This document shows, piece by piece, positions 1-11,400 of a stretch of 64,000 bases of DNA (positions are counted from its first letter, which is position 1; each line of letters opens with the position of its first letter). The notes under the pieces were generated by a model that was not told the DNA's origin, did not search any database, and saw only the letters and a list, made by a program, of their open reading frames with translations. Source of the stretch: Platanthera guangdongensis (Eukaryota > Streptophyta > Magnoliopsida > Asparagales > Orchidaceae); NCBI GenBank assembly GCA_039583875.1, contig CM077152.1:14743059-14807058 (forward strand), in the 5' to 3' direction. The position numbers and the translations under genes are program-made.

Positions 1-225
1 TTCTTCTTCTTATCTCATCTCTTCTTTTTGCCAGAGTAAAGAGATTTGCTCTCTCCCCTGAGATAGATACTCCAGTCATTTGCCTCGACAAGCTCCCCTG
101 AGAAGCTAACATGTTCTTTAGCTCAAACAACGATGGCTGATTAGCCCATCCCTGCATAGAAATCGCGGAGGAAATATACTCCTTCCACATCCCATAGATG
201 ATGCGCCTCTTCAGCTTCGCCAACT
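1..225 (-). pseudogene. Ty1/copia gag fragment fused to a gypsy integrase
   Basis: Read on the minus strand, about 75 codons stay open from 225 to the window edge and resemble plant copia gag (a Gly-Trp followed by an Asn-Gln-Pro-Ser-Leu segment, then Leu-Ala-Ser-Gln and a Gln-Met-Thr-Gly-Val-Ser stretch). The frame runs on without a break from the gypsy integrase to its right, where the sequence stops matching integrase just after a His-Thr-Gln-Leu-Ala motif. This is a chimeric joint between two decayed retroelements, not a host gene. The gag assignment rests on remembered family patterns and is moderate. Confidence 0.45.
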
Positions 226-376
226 GAGTGTGCAGAAGAATTAGATCCCAATTTTCCTGGTGATCTCCTACCAAACATCGCAATAAATTTCCTAAACTCT
301 TATTCAAAACTTCAGTTTAACCGTCGGTATGTGGATGAAAAGCGGTCAAAAATAGAAGTTTAGTACCTAACAGTCT

Positions 377-733
377 CTAAAGTGACTTCCAAAAATAACC
401 GGTGAATTTAATGTCTCGATCGGTAACGACGGTCTTAGGTATCCCTCGATATACGACAACCTCTTTATAATAAATGTGGGCTATATAAGAGACGTCATCA
501 GTTTTGTTGCAGATGATGAAATACGTCATTTTAGAGAACCGATCAACCACTATAAATATGGAATCGTGTTTCATGAAAGTGCACAACAACCCAAGCACAA
601 AATCCATGCTAACGTCATCCCAAAGAATACTGGGGACCGGTAAAGGTGTGTATATTCTAGCGGGTTGTTTATTGCCTTTCGCTACCTGACAAGTGTGACA
701 ACTACTGACAATCTGTGCGATAATTCGCTTCAT
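377..733 (-). pseudogene. Gypsy integrase core remnant
   Basis: A 118-codon frame containing the two cysteines of the HHCC finger (SSCHTCQVAKG), the first catalytic Asp context (WDDVSMDFVLGL) and the second (VTDRDIKFTGYFWK). The sequence to the left continues in another frame with the third region around 340-230. Compared with the intact units at 53-59 kb it is clearly diverged and broken. The piece at 833-1123 supplies the linker upstream, including 'CKGTKNRVVNALSRV'. Confidence 0.8.
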
Positions 734-1134
734 CCCGGGCCAATAAAATCGTTCCTCTACTAAGACTATCGTCTTATCACGTCCAAAGTGTCCATCTAAG
801 CCTCCGCCATGTAATTCCCATACAATGAAATTTCACAATGAAGTGCGAGGAATACACAGACGGGTTCCACGAAATAAATATCTTCCCCGAATGAGATAAT
901 TGGTCTCATCGTGAAAATGATAAGAACGTATCACATCGTAGATACTGCTAAAATCAGGACAACTGGAATAGTTGTCCTTGATACACTCAAATCCTATCAC
1001 CGGAGTACGCATCAGTGCCAATACGAGGGTGACTCGACTAAGGGCGTTGACAACCCTATTCTTTGTTCCCTTACAGTGCTTAGGAACGAAGGTATACTCC
1101 TGTAAATAAGAAACCCACTTCATCTATCGAGGGT

Positions 1135-1605
1135 TTAACTTCTGTTGCGAATTGATATAGCGTAACGCCCGATGATCAGAGTGGAGGACAAACTCCTAGG
1201 CAACAGATAATGCCTCCAATGATATAATGTTTGTACAATCTCATAGAACTCGCGCTCATAGTTGAAATAATTCAGCTTCTGGCGTGTGATCTTTTCACTA
1301 AAAAATCCAACCAAGTGACCCTCTTGACTAAGTACACCTCCTATCCCAACTCCTGAGGCATCATAGGATGCCTCAAACACCTGACTGAAATCAGGGAGTC
1401 TCAAAACAAGTGTAGTAAACATCTTATCCTTGATAATCTCAAAGGCTCTAGCTGCCGATGACGTCCACCAGAAACTTTCTTTTTGTGTACACTCAGTGAT
1501 GAGTGTCATAATCATACTAACGTTCTTAATAAATCGACGATAAAATGTGGCTAGTATATGAAAACTATGTACATCGTGAATATTCTGAGGGGATAGGCCA
1601 CTCAC
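1135..1605 (-). pseudogene. Gypsy RNase H remnant
   Basis: A 156-codon frame with the gypsy connection and RNase H: an 'ATFYRRFIKN' motif, then 'FEASYDASGVGIGGVLSQ' and 'FSEKITRQKLNYFNYEREF'. The family pattern of an Asp in 'xxCDASxxGxG' is kept apart from Cys to Tyr. The frame overlaps the preceding gag/RT fusion frame by about 40 bases, showing a frameshift between them. Non-functional relic. Confidence 0.8.
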
Positions 1606-1993
1606 GAATCGCTCGTACTTTCTCGGGATCCGTAGTGATATCAGCAGAGCTCACTATATATTCAAGAAAGATAACAAACTTAGCCATAAAACACTTTTCT
1701 TCAAATTGATGTATAGTCCATTTACGAGAGTAGTACTGGGGAATGTACTGCTCCTCCAATATGACTTTCATATGTGCCCAATGTGTAATGGGAGGGGGTC
1801 CATTTCTCTCTAAACTACGATCTTCACCTATCCAAAAGATTTTCGCTCTCCCAGACAATCTCATTTTGACGAACTGAACTTTTTGGTCCTCCGTCATACG
1901 ATACCACTCAAAATAGGTTTCTATGTATATAATACAGTCTGAAAAGACCGTGAGATCCATAGAACAATCATAAAGAGGCGGATCAAGTTTCAC
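1565..1993 (-). pseudogene. Gag fused directly to the start of the RNase H region
   Basis: A 142-codon open frame. Its first ~100 residues match the gag core (a Tyr-Phe-Glu-Trp segment followed by Lys-Met-Arg-Leu-Ser-Gly and Ala-Lys-Ile-Phe-Trp). After a Phe-Leu-Glu-Tyr-Ile-Val motif the frame switches to the segment that in intact gypsy pol follows reverse transcriptase (the 'FLGYIVS...DPxKxxAIxEWP' region). The joint lies near 1665 and removes the zinc knuckle, protease and reverse transcriptase. The fusion is in frame, which is probably chance because the neighbouring segments are frameshifted. Confidence 0.75.
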
Positions 1994-2828
1994 TACTTGG
2001 GTAAGATCCGATCGTCTATCCCGGGGAGGATAGTCATAATCATCATTGTAAGGATCCTGAATATCTCGACGCCATGGGGGTGGCAGTCGATGTCAATCTC
2101 TCAGTCAATCATGACGATGCATAGTCGATATAGGCCAACGATGGTCTCGAAGACGCTCTTCTCTCGTTATGTCATTATAGGGTCTCTCCTGATAATGATT
2201 TTGCATATCAAGGAAAGGCTCTCATTGGGGTTTAGGAAAATTCATAGGGGAATTTCTACCCCAATCGTGCTCAAACTCGAATCTATCTATAAGATTCCTA
2301 ACCTCTTTCTCAAAAAGAAGGTTTCTCCTAAATCCAATCCTTTCTCCATAAGGTGGTGGGACATTGTAATGGGCTCGCACAGAATGCTCATCTCGAATTG
2401 AAGATGGTATTGACGCTCGAGGGGGGTACTTCTAAGCTATTCACCATAACATTAAGATTTTTGAACCCTTCTCGCATGGAAATGTTCGACTTGGCTATTT
2501 GGTGGGCGAATGGTAAAAACCACGGGGGTGGTTCATTCCATTCGTTCTCACGACTCGTTTGGCCACGTTTAACTCGACGCATCTCTGAATTTATCTTTAG
2601 AGGATGTTCAGATGGTAAATTGTGAGGTGAAGAACTCATACTAACTAACCTATCACTACGTAGATGCATGCAAACAAACAAGTAAAATGCAATGTATGAT
2701 TATGCAATATTTTTTTTTTTGAAAATAAAATGCTATGCGAGTTTCTATTCTACCTTTATCGGCCATGCTTGTTGCATTGTGTTATTCTCCAGTTATTGTA
2801 ATTGTTTTATTTTGTGGTATTTTGTAAA

Positions 2829-2840
2829 CACACACACACA

Positions 2841-2905
<65 letters not shown>
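2829..2905. repeat. (CA)n/(TA)n microsatellite
   Basis: A short CA run (about 2829-2840) is followed by about 64 bases of uninterrupted TA. Long Tyr-Ile 'ORFs' across it are artefacts of the repeat. Length is likely polymorphic. Confidence 0.95.
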
Positions 2906-2907
<2 letters not shown>

Positions 2908-4010
2908 AATACATATTAAGTGTTAGGTTAACCCCGATTCATTTCATCCCAAGCGATCCAAGCAAAAGCTGGCACAGTTATCTTCCCGATCCAGAGCCGC
3001 ATGAAGTTAAAAATGGCGGAAGTGGCACTCGCGTTCTTCCCACGGTCCAGCCCCACGTCGATCCCAGTTTTGGCGCTGCTCTAAGAGAAAGGCCGCACCC
3101 GCTCCAGCCATGCCACATCTCCTCCCACCTCCTCTCGACTGTTATGACTCCACGTTTAGCTTTCGCCACAGACGCACCTCAAAGCTCCGCCAGTTACCTA
3201 TGTTTGTTTTCAAAAACCTATAAATAAGGCTTGCTGTAGTTTTCCTTGGATGGTGACTAATGAATATTGAAATTGGATTTGGTGCTTGAAATTTTGTTTG
3301 TGACTGTGATTGTTCCTTAGGAATTTTGGGATTTTGATTCCACTGTGGGAATCTTGATTCCGTGAGTGTTAGAAAATTTGTGGAACCACCTTGGGTGTGT
3401 ATGAGCGAAATTTCTCCATAGTGTCAGTGTGCGATAACGGCCGACTACGAAGCGCGCGATCAAAAATGACGAGAAGTTTCTCGCGTGATCGCCATTGACT
3501 TCAAATACGAAAAAAACGTCTTTTTACGTTGGTAACTTATTTTTTTCTCCTCCTTTGTGTGCGTCTATATATTTTCTCGTAGGATAATAGATTCATTGTT
3601 GAGTTTTCTCCCAGATTTGACAATGAACGCTACGTCGAAAACTCCAAACAAAAACATATTTGGAGTTCACGATTTCCGTTTTGCTACGACAAGAAGAACA
3701 AAGCGAAAGTTGCGAGCTTCTTTCCCCGGATTCGGAATTTAACCATTATTTTAAGAAAATCCATTTTTTAACAAAATATTTTTTTGTGCTTAAAAAAACA
3801 TTGTTTAATTTCATAAACTCCGCGCAACGCTCGCTCAGTTTAATTTTTGCAAAATCCATATTTCATTGCATGCATTTAAGGTTTCCTAGAAAAAATCGTC
3901 AGACGTGCAAACACTACACGCCGTCCTGCATCACTCTGACTCAGCATGAGCGCTTCCATCGAAACTCGGAGAACTTGACAATTTTTACACTTGAGCGCTC
4001 CAATGACTTA
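2906..4010. other. Intergenic stretch with nothing recognised
   Basis: No gene, LTR pair or terminal inverted repeat was recognised here. Short open frames on both strands match no family I know. A moderately GC-rich patch lies at 2985-3200, and the rest is AT-rich. Confidence 0.5.
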
Positions 4011-4140
4011 GGCTCCGTTTGGGAGGACTTATTTTCACCGGTCAAGCGGTTACGGCCACATGAACCGAACCTTAATTAAGGCCAGGTTCATGCGGTCGTG
4101 ACCGCTTGAGCGGTGAAAATAAGTCCTCCCAAACGGAGCC
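4011..4140. mobile_element. Hairpin MITE, Harbinger-like, TTA target duplication
   Basis: A 130 bp near-perfect inverted repeat. It begins GGCTCCGTTTGGGAGGACTT and ends with the reverse complement, and is flanked on each side by TTA. A 3 bp T-A-rich duplication is typical of PIF/Harbinger (Tourist-like) MITEs. The arms meet around CTTAATTAAG at about 4075. Related termini occur in the MITEs at 25193, 26919, 30990, 33266 and 35566. Confidence 0.85.
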
Positions 4141-4675
4141 TTAGTGTCTTCATCACAATTTTCGCTGATTTTTCATTTTTACCCTAAACCAAATCCCACA
4201 ACTGAGGTCACTCCGGCGACCCCAACGTGGGTCGCCCAGTGAAGGTCCTGTAGGACAACCGCCTACGGTGATCCTTTGAATGTGACCTCTAAATAATTGA
4301 GAAGAGTATACAGCTCTAAAGAATTCGCCCCCAAATAGGACAGGACCTTAAAATTTGGAACAGAACCTGGTCCCAAAACATTAGTGGGATTCATTTGTGC
4401 GCACATGTCCCACAAAAAATTGTGGACTTTTCATGACGAGCAAGCAGCTCATCATGTGCACTAAATAAGCTTCAAGCAGATATGATGGGTATCACAGCGT
4501 TTTAAATATACTTACTTATTATATATAATTAGGAATCCTACTCCAGTCAACATTTGACTTTATTATAAAAAGTCGGCAAAATCGAAGACTAATTTTGACC
4601 AGTCAACCCTAACCCCAATTTCACAAAACGCCGTCACTTCTCGCAGCCCAGCGCTAATCAACTCCCACTCCTCAA
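4141..4675 (+). promoter_or_regulatory. Upstream region of the receptor kinase gene
   Basis: A stretch of 535 bases between the MITE and the start codon. The last ~170 bases turn pyrimidine-rich, as in a 5' leader. A TATA-like AT tract (TTATTATATATAATTAGG) lies at about 4516-4533, some 145 bases before the ATG. Transcription start and promoter limits are inferred from position only. Confidence 0.35.
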
Positions 4676-5441
4676 ATGAAACCCAATTTCTTTCTGCCCT
4701 TCTTCCCCTTCGTTCTTCCCCCCGTCTTCTTCTTCTTCCTCCTGCTATCTTCTTCTCTGCCTTCATCTCTCTCCACAGACTACCACTACCCCAAGAACTG
4801 CCTGCCGGAGCGCTGCGGCGGTCTAATCAACGTCAGCTTCCCTTTCTGGATCCGGGATCTTCAGTCCGACTACTGCGGCTACCCCCCTTTCGAGCTCCAG
4901 TGCGACAATGGCGTCGCCAAGCTTTCCATGATGGAAGAAGACTACCATGTCCTCAACATCTCTTATCAAAACAGAACCGCCACTGTTTCAATGTCGTCTA
5001 GCTTGACCTCCTTGGATAACTGCCTTCCTCTTCCCTACTACAACCTCTCCTTCTCCCTCACGCCGTTCGCCGTCAGCTCCCTCAACCGCGAGCTCGTATT
5101 CGTCTACAACTGCACCGCCGCGGCGGCGGCCGCGGTGAATGGATCTACGGAGATTGGTTGCCTTGACAAGAGAAGCTATGTTTATCTTGGAGGAGAATAT
5201 CAGGTTCAGGAAAGCAAGGGTTCGATTAGCGATCATTGCTTTGCGGCTGTCATCCCTGTTTTGAATTCTCCAAGTGCTGAGATTAAGAACTATTCTAAGC
5301 TTCTGGATGATGGATTTCTGCTGAATTGGTCGGCGCCCGATTGTTCGGAGTGTATGAGGAGCAACGGGCAGTGTGGATACAATAATATTACTGGAACTTT
5401 TATGTGCATCTGCTCTGATAGAGCTCATTGGAAGAGTTGCT
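4676..5441 (+). CDS. LRK10L: LRK10L exon 1: signal peptide and extracellular domain
   Basis: Encodes residues 1-255 plus one base. The start ATG is followed by a Phe/Pro/Leu-rich signal sequence ending near a Ser-Leu-Ser-Thr segment. The GUB_WAK pattern is clear: '[17 protein letters not shown]', then '[10 protein letters not shown]'. Several Asn-X-Ser/Thr sites suggest glycosylation. A Cys cluster, '[13 protein letters not shown]' then 'CICSD', ends the exon. An Ala run encoded by GCC/GCG triplets lies at about 5115-5140. The exon ends TTGCT|GTAAGT at 5441, a strong splice donor; reading on past it gives a hydrophobic tail and a stop at 5512. Confidence 0.9.
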
Positions 5442-8400
5442 GTAAGTTTTATGCATTAATTTTGATTTTTTATTCCTTTTTTGATGGTGTTTTCTTTCTG
5501 ATTGGAGATTGAACTAAATCCCCTGGTAATTCTTCATGAAATACATGTTAGGAATTCATTAATCGAACAGAAATTTTCTACTTTTCAGAGATTTGTTTAA
5601 TCCAAAACTTTGTTGTCGAATACAAGAAAAACAAAAGCTGAAAATTTAGGCCATGCAGATTTCTGCAGTGATTTAGTGCAAGCAAGTATTCAAAAAGGGC
5701 TTATAAATATGATTTTTTTTCAAAGTCGTCGTAGAATCTCTTTCTGAATTTGTGTTCTTGCGGGTACTACTTATCCGTTTCTATAAAAAAAAGTGGCTTT
5801 TTTTTTACGACTGGTCAATGCCACAATGTCAATGGATTAGTTTTGACTCCGAATTATTGCACGTTTTTTTTATTAGTTTATTAGTCGAATTCGGCTAGTG
5901 AATTTCATGGTATCAGATCTTTTGTCTTATTTTCACAAAGTGTTCTTATGTAGGGTGATGTTATATGCAAATTTTTTTCGGCTACGTGCAGTTCAAATCA
6001 TAGGAAGCCGTGAACCCGTATATGGCCTGTGCATAGCTGTTATGAAATTGCACGGCCTGCACGTATCCGAAGTTGAACTCTATATAGTTATTGCCAATCT
6101 ATCTTAAAAGCGTACTTTGAATAAATTGTATTTTTTATGTTTTTTCTCTTATTTATATGTCGAAATTGAGTTATTTAATGTAAATATATCCCTTTGAGTT
6201 ATTTAATGTAAATATATCCCTTTTCAAAAACTTGTAATAAAATTCTATGATTTTGTAAAACAAATTGTCAATTCAAATTGGCATATGGAACATGCCTAAA
6301 TCTATTTGTATAATTATGTGAAGTCGATGAGATAGCAAACACCTTTAGGTGCTGGCAGACTTTCATGTAGTCTCTTTAATTTTCTCTCTTGTTATACCTC
6401 GTCCTAAGATAAAACTAATGTCCCTAAGGTAAGTTTGGTAATAGATATGTAGAACCAAAAATCGTATAGTGCTAGAAAGAATCCATGAAAACAAGAGAAC
6501 AAAAATGAATTTGAACCACTGAGTTTGAAAAGGATTACAAAGTTAATCGAGTATCATCCTAGCATTCGGGAGCCTATGGATGTAGATATGGTCTGTAACG
6601 GCCTCCCCAGCCCACGACTCAAAAGGACGACCGCCGGCACCCCCAACACCACGCTCGAATAGGGTTCAGCCTCAACCGGTCTGCAAATCATGCACTCCAA
6701 AGCCTCTCCGCACATGTTTCTTGGCCGCGGTGCGTTGTTGAGTTCGTCCGGGATCGAACCCGAGACCTTCTTGATAAGGAGCTTTCAAATCACTCCTCAT
6801 CACCAATTGAGTTGCAGCTCAATTGGTGATGAGAAGTGAAAGAAATTTATAGCTAAGTGCGCTTAGACTGGAGTAGTCCTAGGATGGGTGACCTCCTAGG
6901 AAGTCTCTATAGGAGTGCTTAACTGGACAACTTCTCATCGAAGGGAGGCTGCGGGTTCCAACAACCCGACTGTGGATGGAGAGGGGTTGGGGTGCATGGT
7001 TTGCAGACCTTTTGAGGCTGAACCCTTTCGAGCTGGATGTTGGGGGTTCCTGCGGTCGTCCTTTCAAGACGTGGGCTGGGGAGGCCGTTACAAAAAAAAA
7101 GTGCAGCTCAATTGGTGATGAGAACTGAAAGAACTTTATAGTTAAGCGTGCTCGGATGAGAGTAGTTCTGAGATGGGTGACCTCCTGGGAAGTCTCGTAG
7201 GGGCGCTTAATTAGATCAATTCTCATCAAAGGGAGGGTGCGACCTCCAATAACCTGCCGGTGGGCATGAAGAGGGGTTGGGGTGCATGGTATGCAGACAT
7301 ATTGAGGCTGAACCCTTTCGAACTGAATGCTGGGGGTACCGACGGCCGTCCTTTCGAGCCGTGTGTTGGGAAGGCCGTTATTAAAAAATGCACTTTTTTG
7401 TAATAACCTCCCTAGCCACGGCTCGAAAGGACGACCGCCGGCACCCCCAGCACCACGCTCGAAAGGGTTCAGCCTTAGCCAGCCCGCAGACCATGCACCC
7501 CAAAGCCTCTCCGCACCTATTTCTCGACCGCGACGGATTTTTGACGCCGGTCAAGATCGAACCCGAGATCTCCTTGATAAGGAGCCTTCAAACCACTCCT
7601 CATCACTAATTGAGTTGCAACTCAATTGGTGATGAGGAGTGGTTTGAAGGCTCCTTATCAAGGAAGTTGCGGATTCGAGACCCGACCTCAACAATGCGCC
7701 GCAGTCGAGAAACAGACGCAGAGAGGGTTTGGGCTGCATGGTCTGCAGACCGGTTGAGGCTGAACTCTTTCGAGCTGGATGTTGGGGGTGCCAGCAGCCA
7801 TCCTTTCGAGCCGTAAGCTGGGGAGGCCGTGGGCAGCACAGCACACGGCTCGAAAGGACGGCTGTCGGTACCCCCAGCATCCAGCTTGAAAGGGTTCAGC
7901 CTCAACAGGTCTGCAGACCATGCACCCCAACCCCTTTCCATCCCCACCGGCGGGTTGTTGGAGGCTACAACCTCCCTTTGATGAGAATTGATCCAGTTAA
8001 GCGCTCCTACGGAGACTTTTCAGGAGGTCACTCATCCCAGAACTACTCTCATCCGATCACGCTTAATTATAAAGTTCACTTCACATCCCAGAACTACTTT
8101 CACCAATGCAACTCAATTGGTGATGTGAAGTGAAAAAACTTTATAGTTAAGCATGCTCGGATGAGAGTAGTTCTGGGATGGGTGACCTTCTGGGAAGTCC
8201 CCGTAAGAGCGATTAACTAGATCAATTCTCATCAAAAGGAGGTTGCGACCTCCAACAACCCGCCGGTGGGCATGGATAGGGTTGGGGTGCATGGTATGCA
8301 GACCTGTTGAGGCCGAACACTTTCGAGCTGGATGCTGGGAGTGCCGACGGCCGTCCTTCCAAGTCGTGTGCTGGGGAGGCCGATACATGGACTCTATGGA

Positions 8401-11400
8401 TCCCAATTCCCATTGAACTTCAACTATTTCAAGAGTTTGTTTAGCTTCTTATGGATCAGTACTAATTTTCACATTGTTTCCTAAAATGGTGTTCTCATTA
8501 TTACTCATTATAGCTAGTTAGATCATCATAAGGATCAAGGTTTACTAACTAGGCTCTACAACACCAATAATTTGGAAATAGTATGAGTGCAACTAGGGTA
8601 AGGTCGATGTTATGAAATTTCCCGCGATCACTCGACACCATGGGATACACAACGGAATAAAAATGACGAAATTAAAGCCACAAAAGATTAAGAAAAAAAG
8701 ACAAAGCAAGAAATCAAACACATACAGACGACACCAAATTTACGTTTTTCGAAGAGAAACTCCTACATCCACAAGGAGAGCGTCGGAGAAGATCCACTAA
8801 ATATGTGAGCAATGTTTACAACAATATATCAAGAACCTGGGCGGCCAAAGTAGTCGCTATCCTTCCCGAGTTGACCACCTTCTTAGCTGACGCCGTAGGT
8901 CAATTCGTCCCTTTTTCTGCGGTTTTTATAACAACAACCGCGACGGTGAGTGACCTTCTGGTGACGGCGGAATCCGGTGAACTGTTTGGGCGGCGGTGAC
9001 AGAACCTCCTTGCGATGAGACCGGCGAGCGCGAGCTCCTCCTTCATGATTTCGCCCGGACAACCGCCCCTCTCCCCCTGTTCCCCTAAAGAACCGAAAAC
9101 CCCCCACTTTATATATTATCAAGGAGGTTAATAAACCCAAAGGTGAAACACCCGATTCAATAGGCAAATGGGCTACAATAAATCACGACAATCTCCATCT
9201 TGATGCCATTTTCATTGCATGCTTCACCTTGATGCTTGGATCTTCTCCCAAAATAAACACCCTCTCCCCGGGGTCACCACGATCAACAAATACAAATGTG
9301 ATCCAAGTCAAGACAGTGTTTGAACTTGACTCCTGTCAAAGGCTTCATCAACATGTCTGCAATATTGTCCTTTGTGGGCACCTTCATTAACTGAATCTCG
9401 CCCCCTGCAATGAACTCCCTCAGCTTGTGATAGCTCACATCAATGTGTTTTGTCCTTACATGATAGATCAGGTAATTTGCAAGACAAATTGCACTCTGAC
9501 TGTCACAATGCAGCTTCACCGACTCCTGAGAAACCCCGAGTTCCTTGATGAGGCCCCTGAGCCAGATAGCTTCTTTCGCGGCCTTCACCGCCGCAATATA
9601 CTCTTTCTCAGTCGTGGATAAGGCTACTACGTACTGAAGAGTAGCTTTCCAACTGATAGGACCTCCACCTTGAAAGAAAATGTACCATAAAGTAGATTTC
9701 ATTCAATCGAGGTCGCTTGCGTAATCAGAATCAACAAGCCTTCTAGAACTCCAGCTAGCATCTTTGCTCGTCTTGAAAAGTAAATCGACATCTCGTGCGC
9801 CTTTCAAATATTGTAGGATCCACTTGACTGCTTCCCACTGTTGTCGTCCTAGATTTGCAATAAATCTGCTAACAACACTCACCTTCTGAACGAGATCTGG
9901 TCTCATGCATATCATTGCGTACATCAAACATTCTACCGCACTGACGTACAACACTCTGATCATCTTCTGGCACTCCTCTGTGACTAGACATTGTTGTGAT
10001 GATAATCTAAATTGTTGTCCCGAAAGAGTCGTAACAGCTTTAGATTCCACCATGCTGAACCTTTTCAATACCTTCTGAATGTTGCCAGTTTGAGAAAGCC
10101 ATAACATGTCTTTCTTTCTGTCTCGCTTGATCTCAATTCAAAGGATCTTCTGAGCGTGACCAAGATCTTTTATGTCAAATTCGGCATGCAACTAAGTTAT
10201 CAAAGGCGCAAGGCGCACCAAGGCGCAAAGGGCCCATGGAGCCTAGGCGCAAGGCGCAGGCGCGCGCCTGAGGCACGTTAGGCGCAAAAATTTGAGAAAA
10301 AAGAAATGGAGCGAATTGGGAGCCCAATTTGCTGGAATTGAGCGAATTGGGCGACCAAATCGCTCAATTCCAGCAAATTGGGCGACCAAATCGTTAGAAT
10401 TGAGTTAGTTCTCTTCTATCAAGTTAGTATAAGAGCTCATATTTTTCAATATTTTATCTAAACACGTGAGAATTGATATAAGTACATGAGTCATAATTGA
10501 TGCATACAAAGTGCAACTAGAAATCAAATAAAAAACTACAACATATAATATAAGGTTGACGGAGATAAATAAATTTAGGGTAAAAATTTTTGTACCTTTT
10601 TAACATCCCAGATCAACCTCTCTTGAATTAACAATATAACATGACTTACACTCAGCTAATGAATGACTAAATACCTCTATAAAACACAAAGGAAGTATTA
10701 GAATAAAACATTTAAGCATAATAAAATGAGATCATTTTTTGAAGACAACATAATAAAAATAACAACATAAACAAAACAATCAAGTCAGCAATCATAATCT
10801 ACCAAATCAACATTGCAATTTTTCGCATCAAAAACAAACTTAAACTACCAAGTCAACAATCAAATACTTTAAACTAATGTGCAAGAAAATAACATAACAT
10901 CACGGCGATCACGCCATCACTCATCGTCTGAATCAATAAAAGTTTCATTTTCTTCACTAAAATTTTCTTCTTCTTCATTGAACTCGGCCTCTTCTTCATC
11001 CTCGGCATCATCTATATGCATTGTTGGAGTAGGTACCTTCTTCTTATATGTGCTCCCCTTGTCAGCTACCATCTTCCCTTTAGATAAGCGCGTGTAGTAG
11101 ATGTCTTATTCTACCCCGCTGGCCCTTGCTACTGCACCCCAGGTCAATAATTCGTCATCAAAAACTGTATCGTCATCCTGCTCAACCTCCCCATCTTTCT
11201 CCATTCTTCCCATCAGCCATTCATTGCTATCGTCAATATCTTTCAGCGAGATCGGATCAATACGATCACGTGAATCATATCGCCGACGCAAGACACGATT
11301 GTATTTTACAAATACTAAATCAATTAGGCGTTGTTGTGCCAATCGATTTCTTTTTTTGCTATGCACATGCAACATAACAAATAAATAATTAATCATATAA

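Larger units (their letters stand above)
226..2681 (-). mobile_element. Decayed Ty3/gypsy chromovirus, reverse transcriptase deleted
   Basis: A minus-strand relic related to the intact family at 52-64 kb. In minus-strand order it holds a Pro/Arg-rich leader (2681-2388), a retrotransposon gag domain (1993-1650), the end of the reverse transcriptase connection and RNase H (1605-1135), the tether between RNase H and integrase (1123-833) and integrase (733-226). Protease and nearly all of reverse transcriptase are missing. Frameshifts and stops separate the pieces. No LTR was found at either end; the integrase C-terminus and chromodomain are replaced by a copia gag fragment. Confidence 0.85.

Noticed and set aside
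2692..3227. Open frames with long Tyr-Ile runs
   Set aside because: They are translations of the TA microsatellite, with no other recognisable sequence.
4988..5428. 146-codon minus-strand frame
   Set aside because: It lies opposite LRK10L exon 1 and is a shadow of that coding sequence.
6594..6814. A real tRNA gene
   Set aside because: The B-box is good but the A-box and acceptor stem do not form, and the same head occurs in the 5S-like arms.
6815..7380. Functional 5S rRNA genes
   Set aside because: Only the 3' half of 5S is present, it is diverged, and it is embedded in repeat arms; no full ~120 base gene and no regular tandem array.
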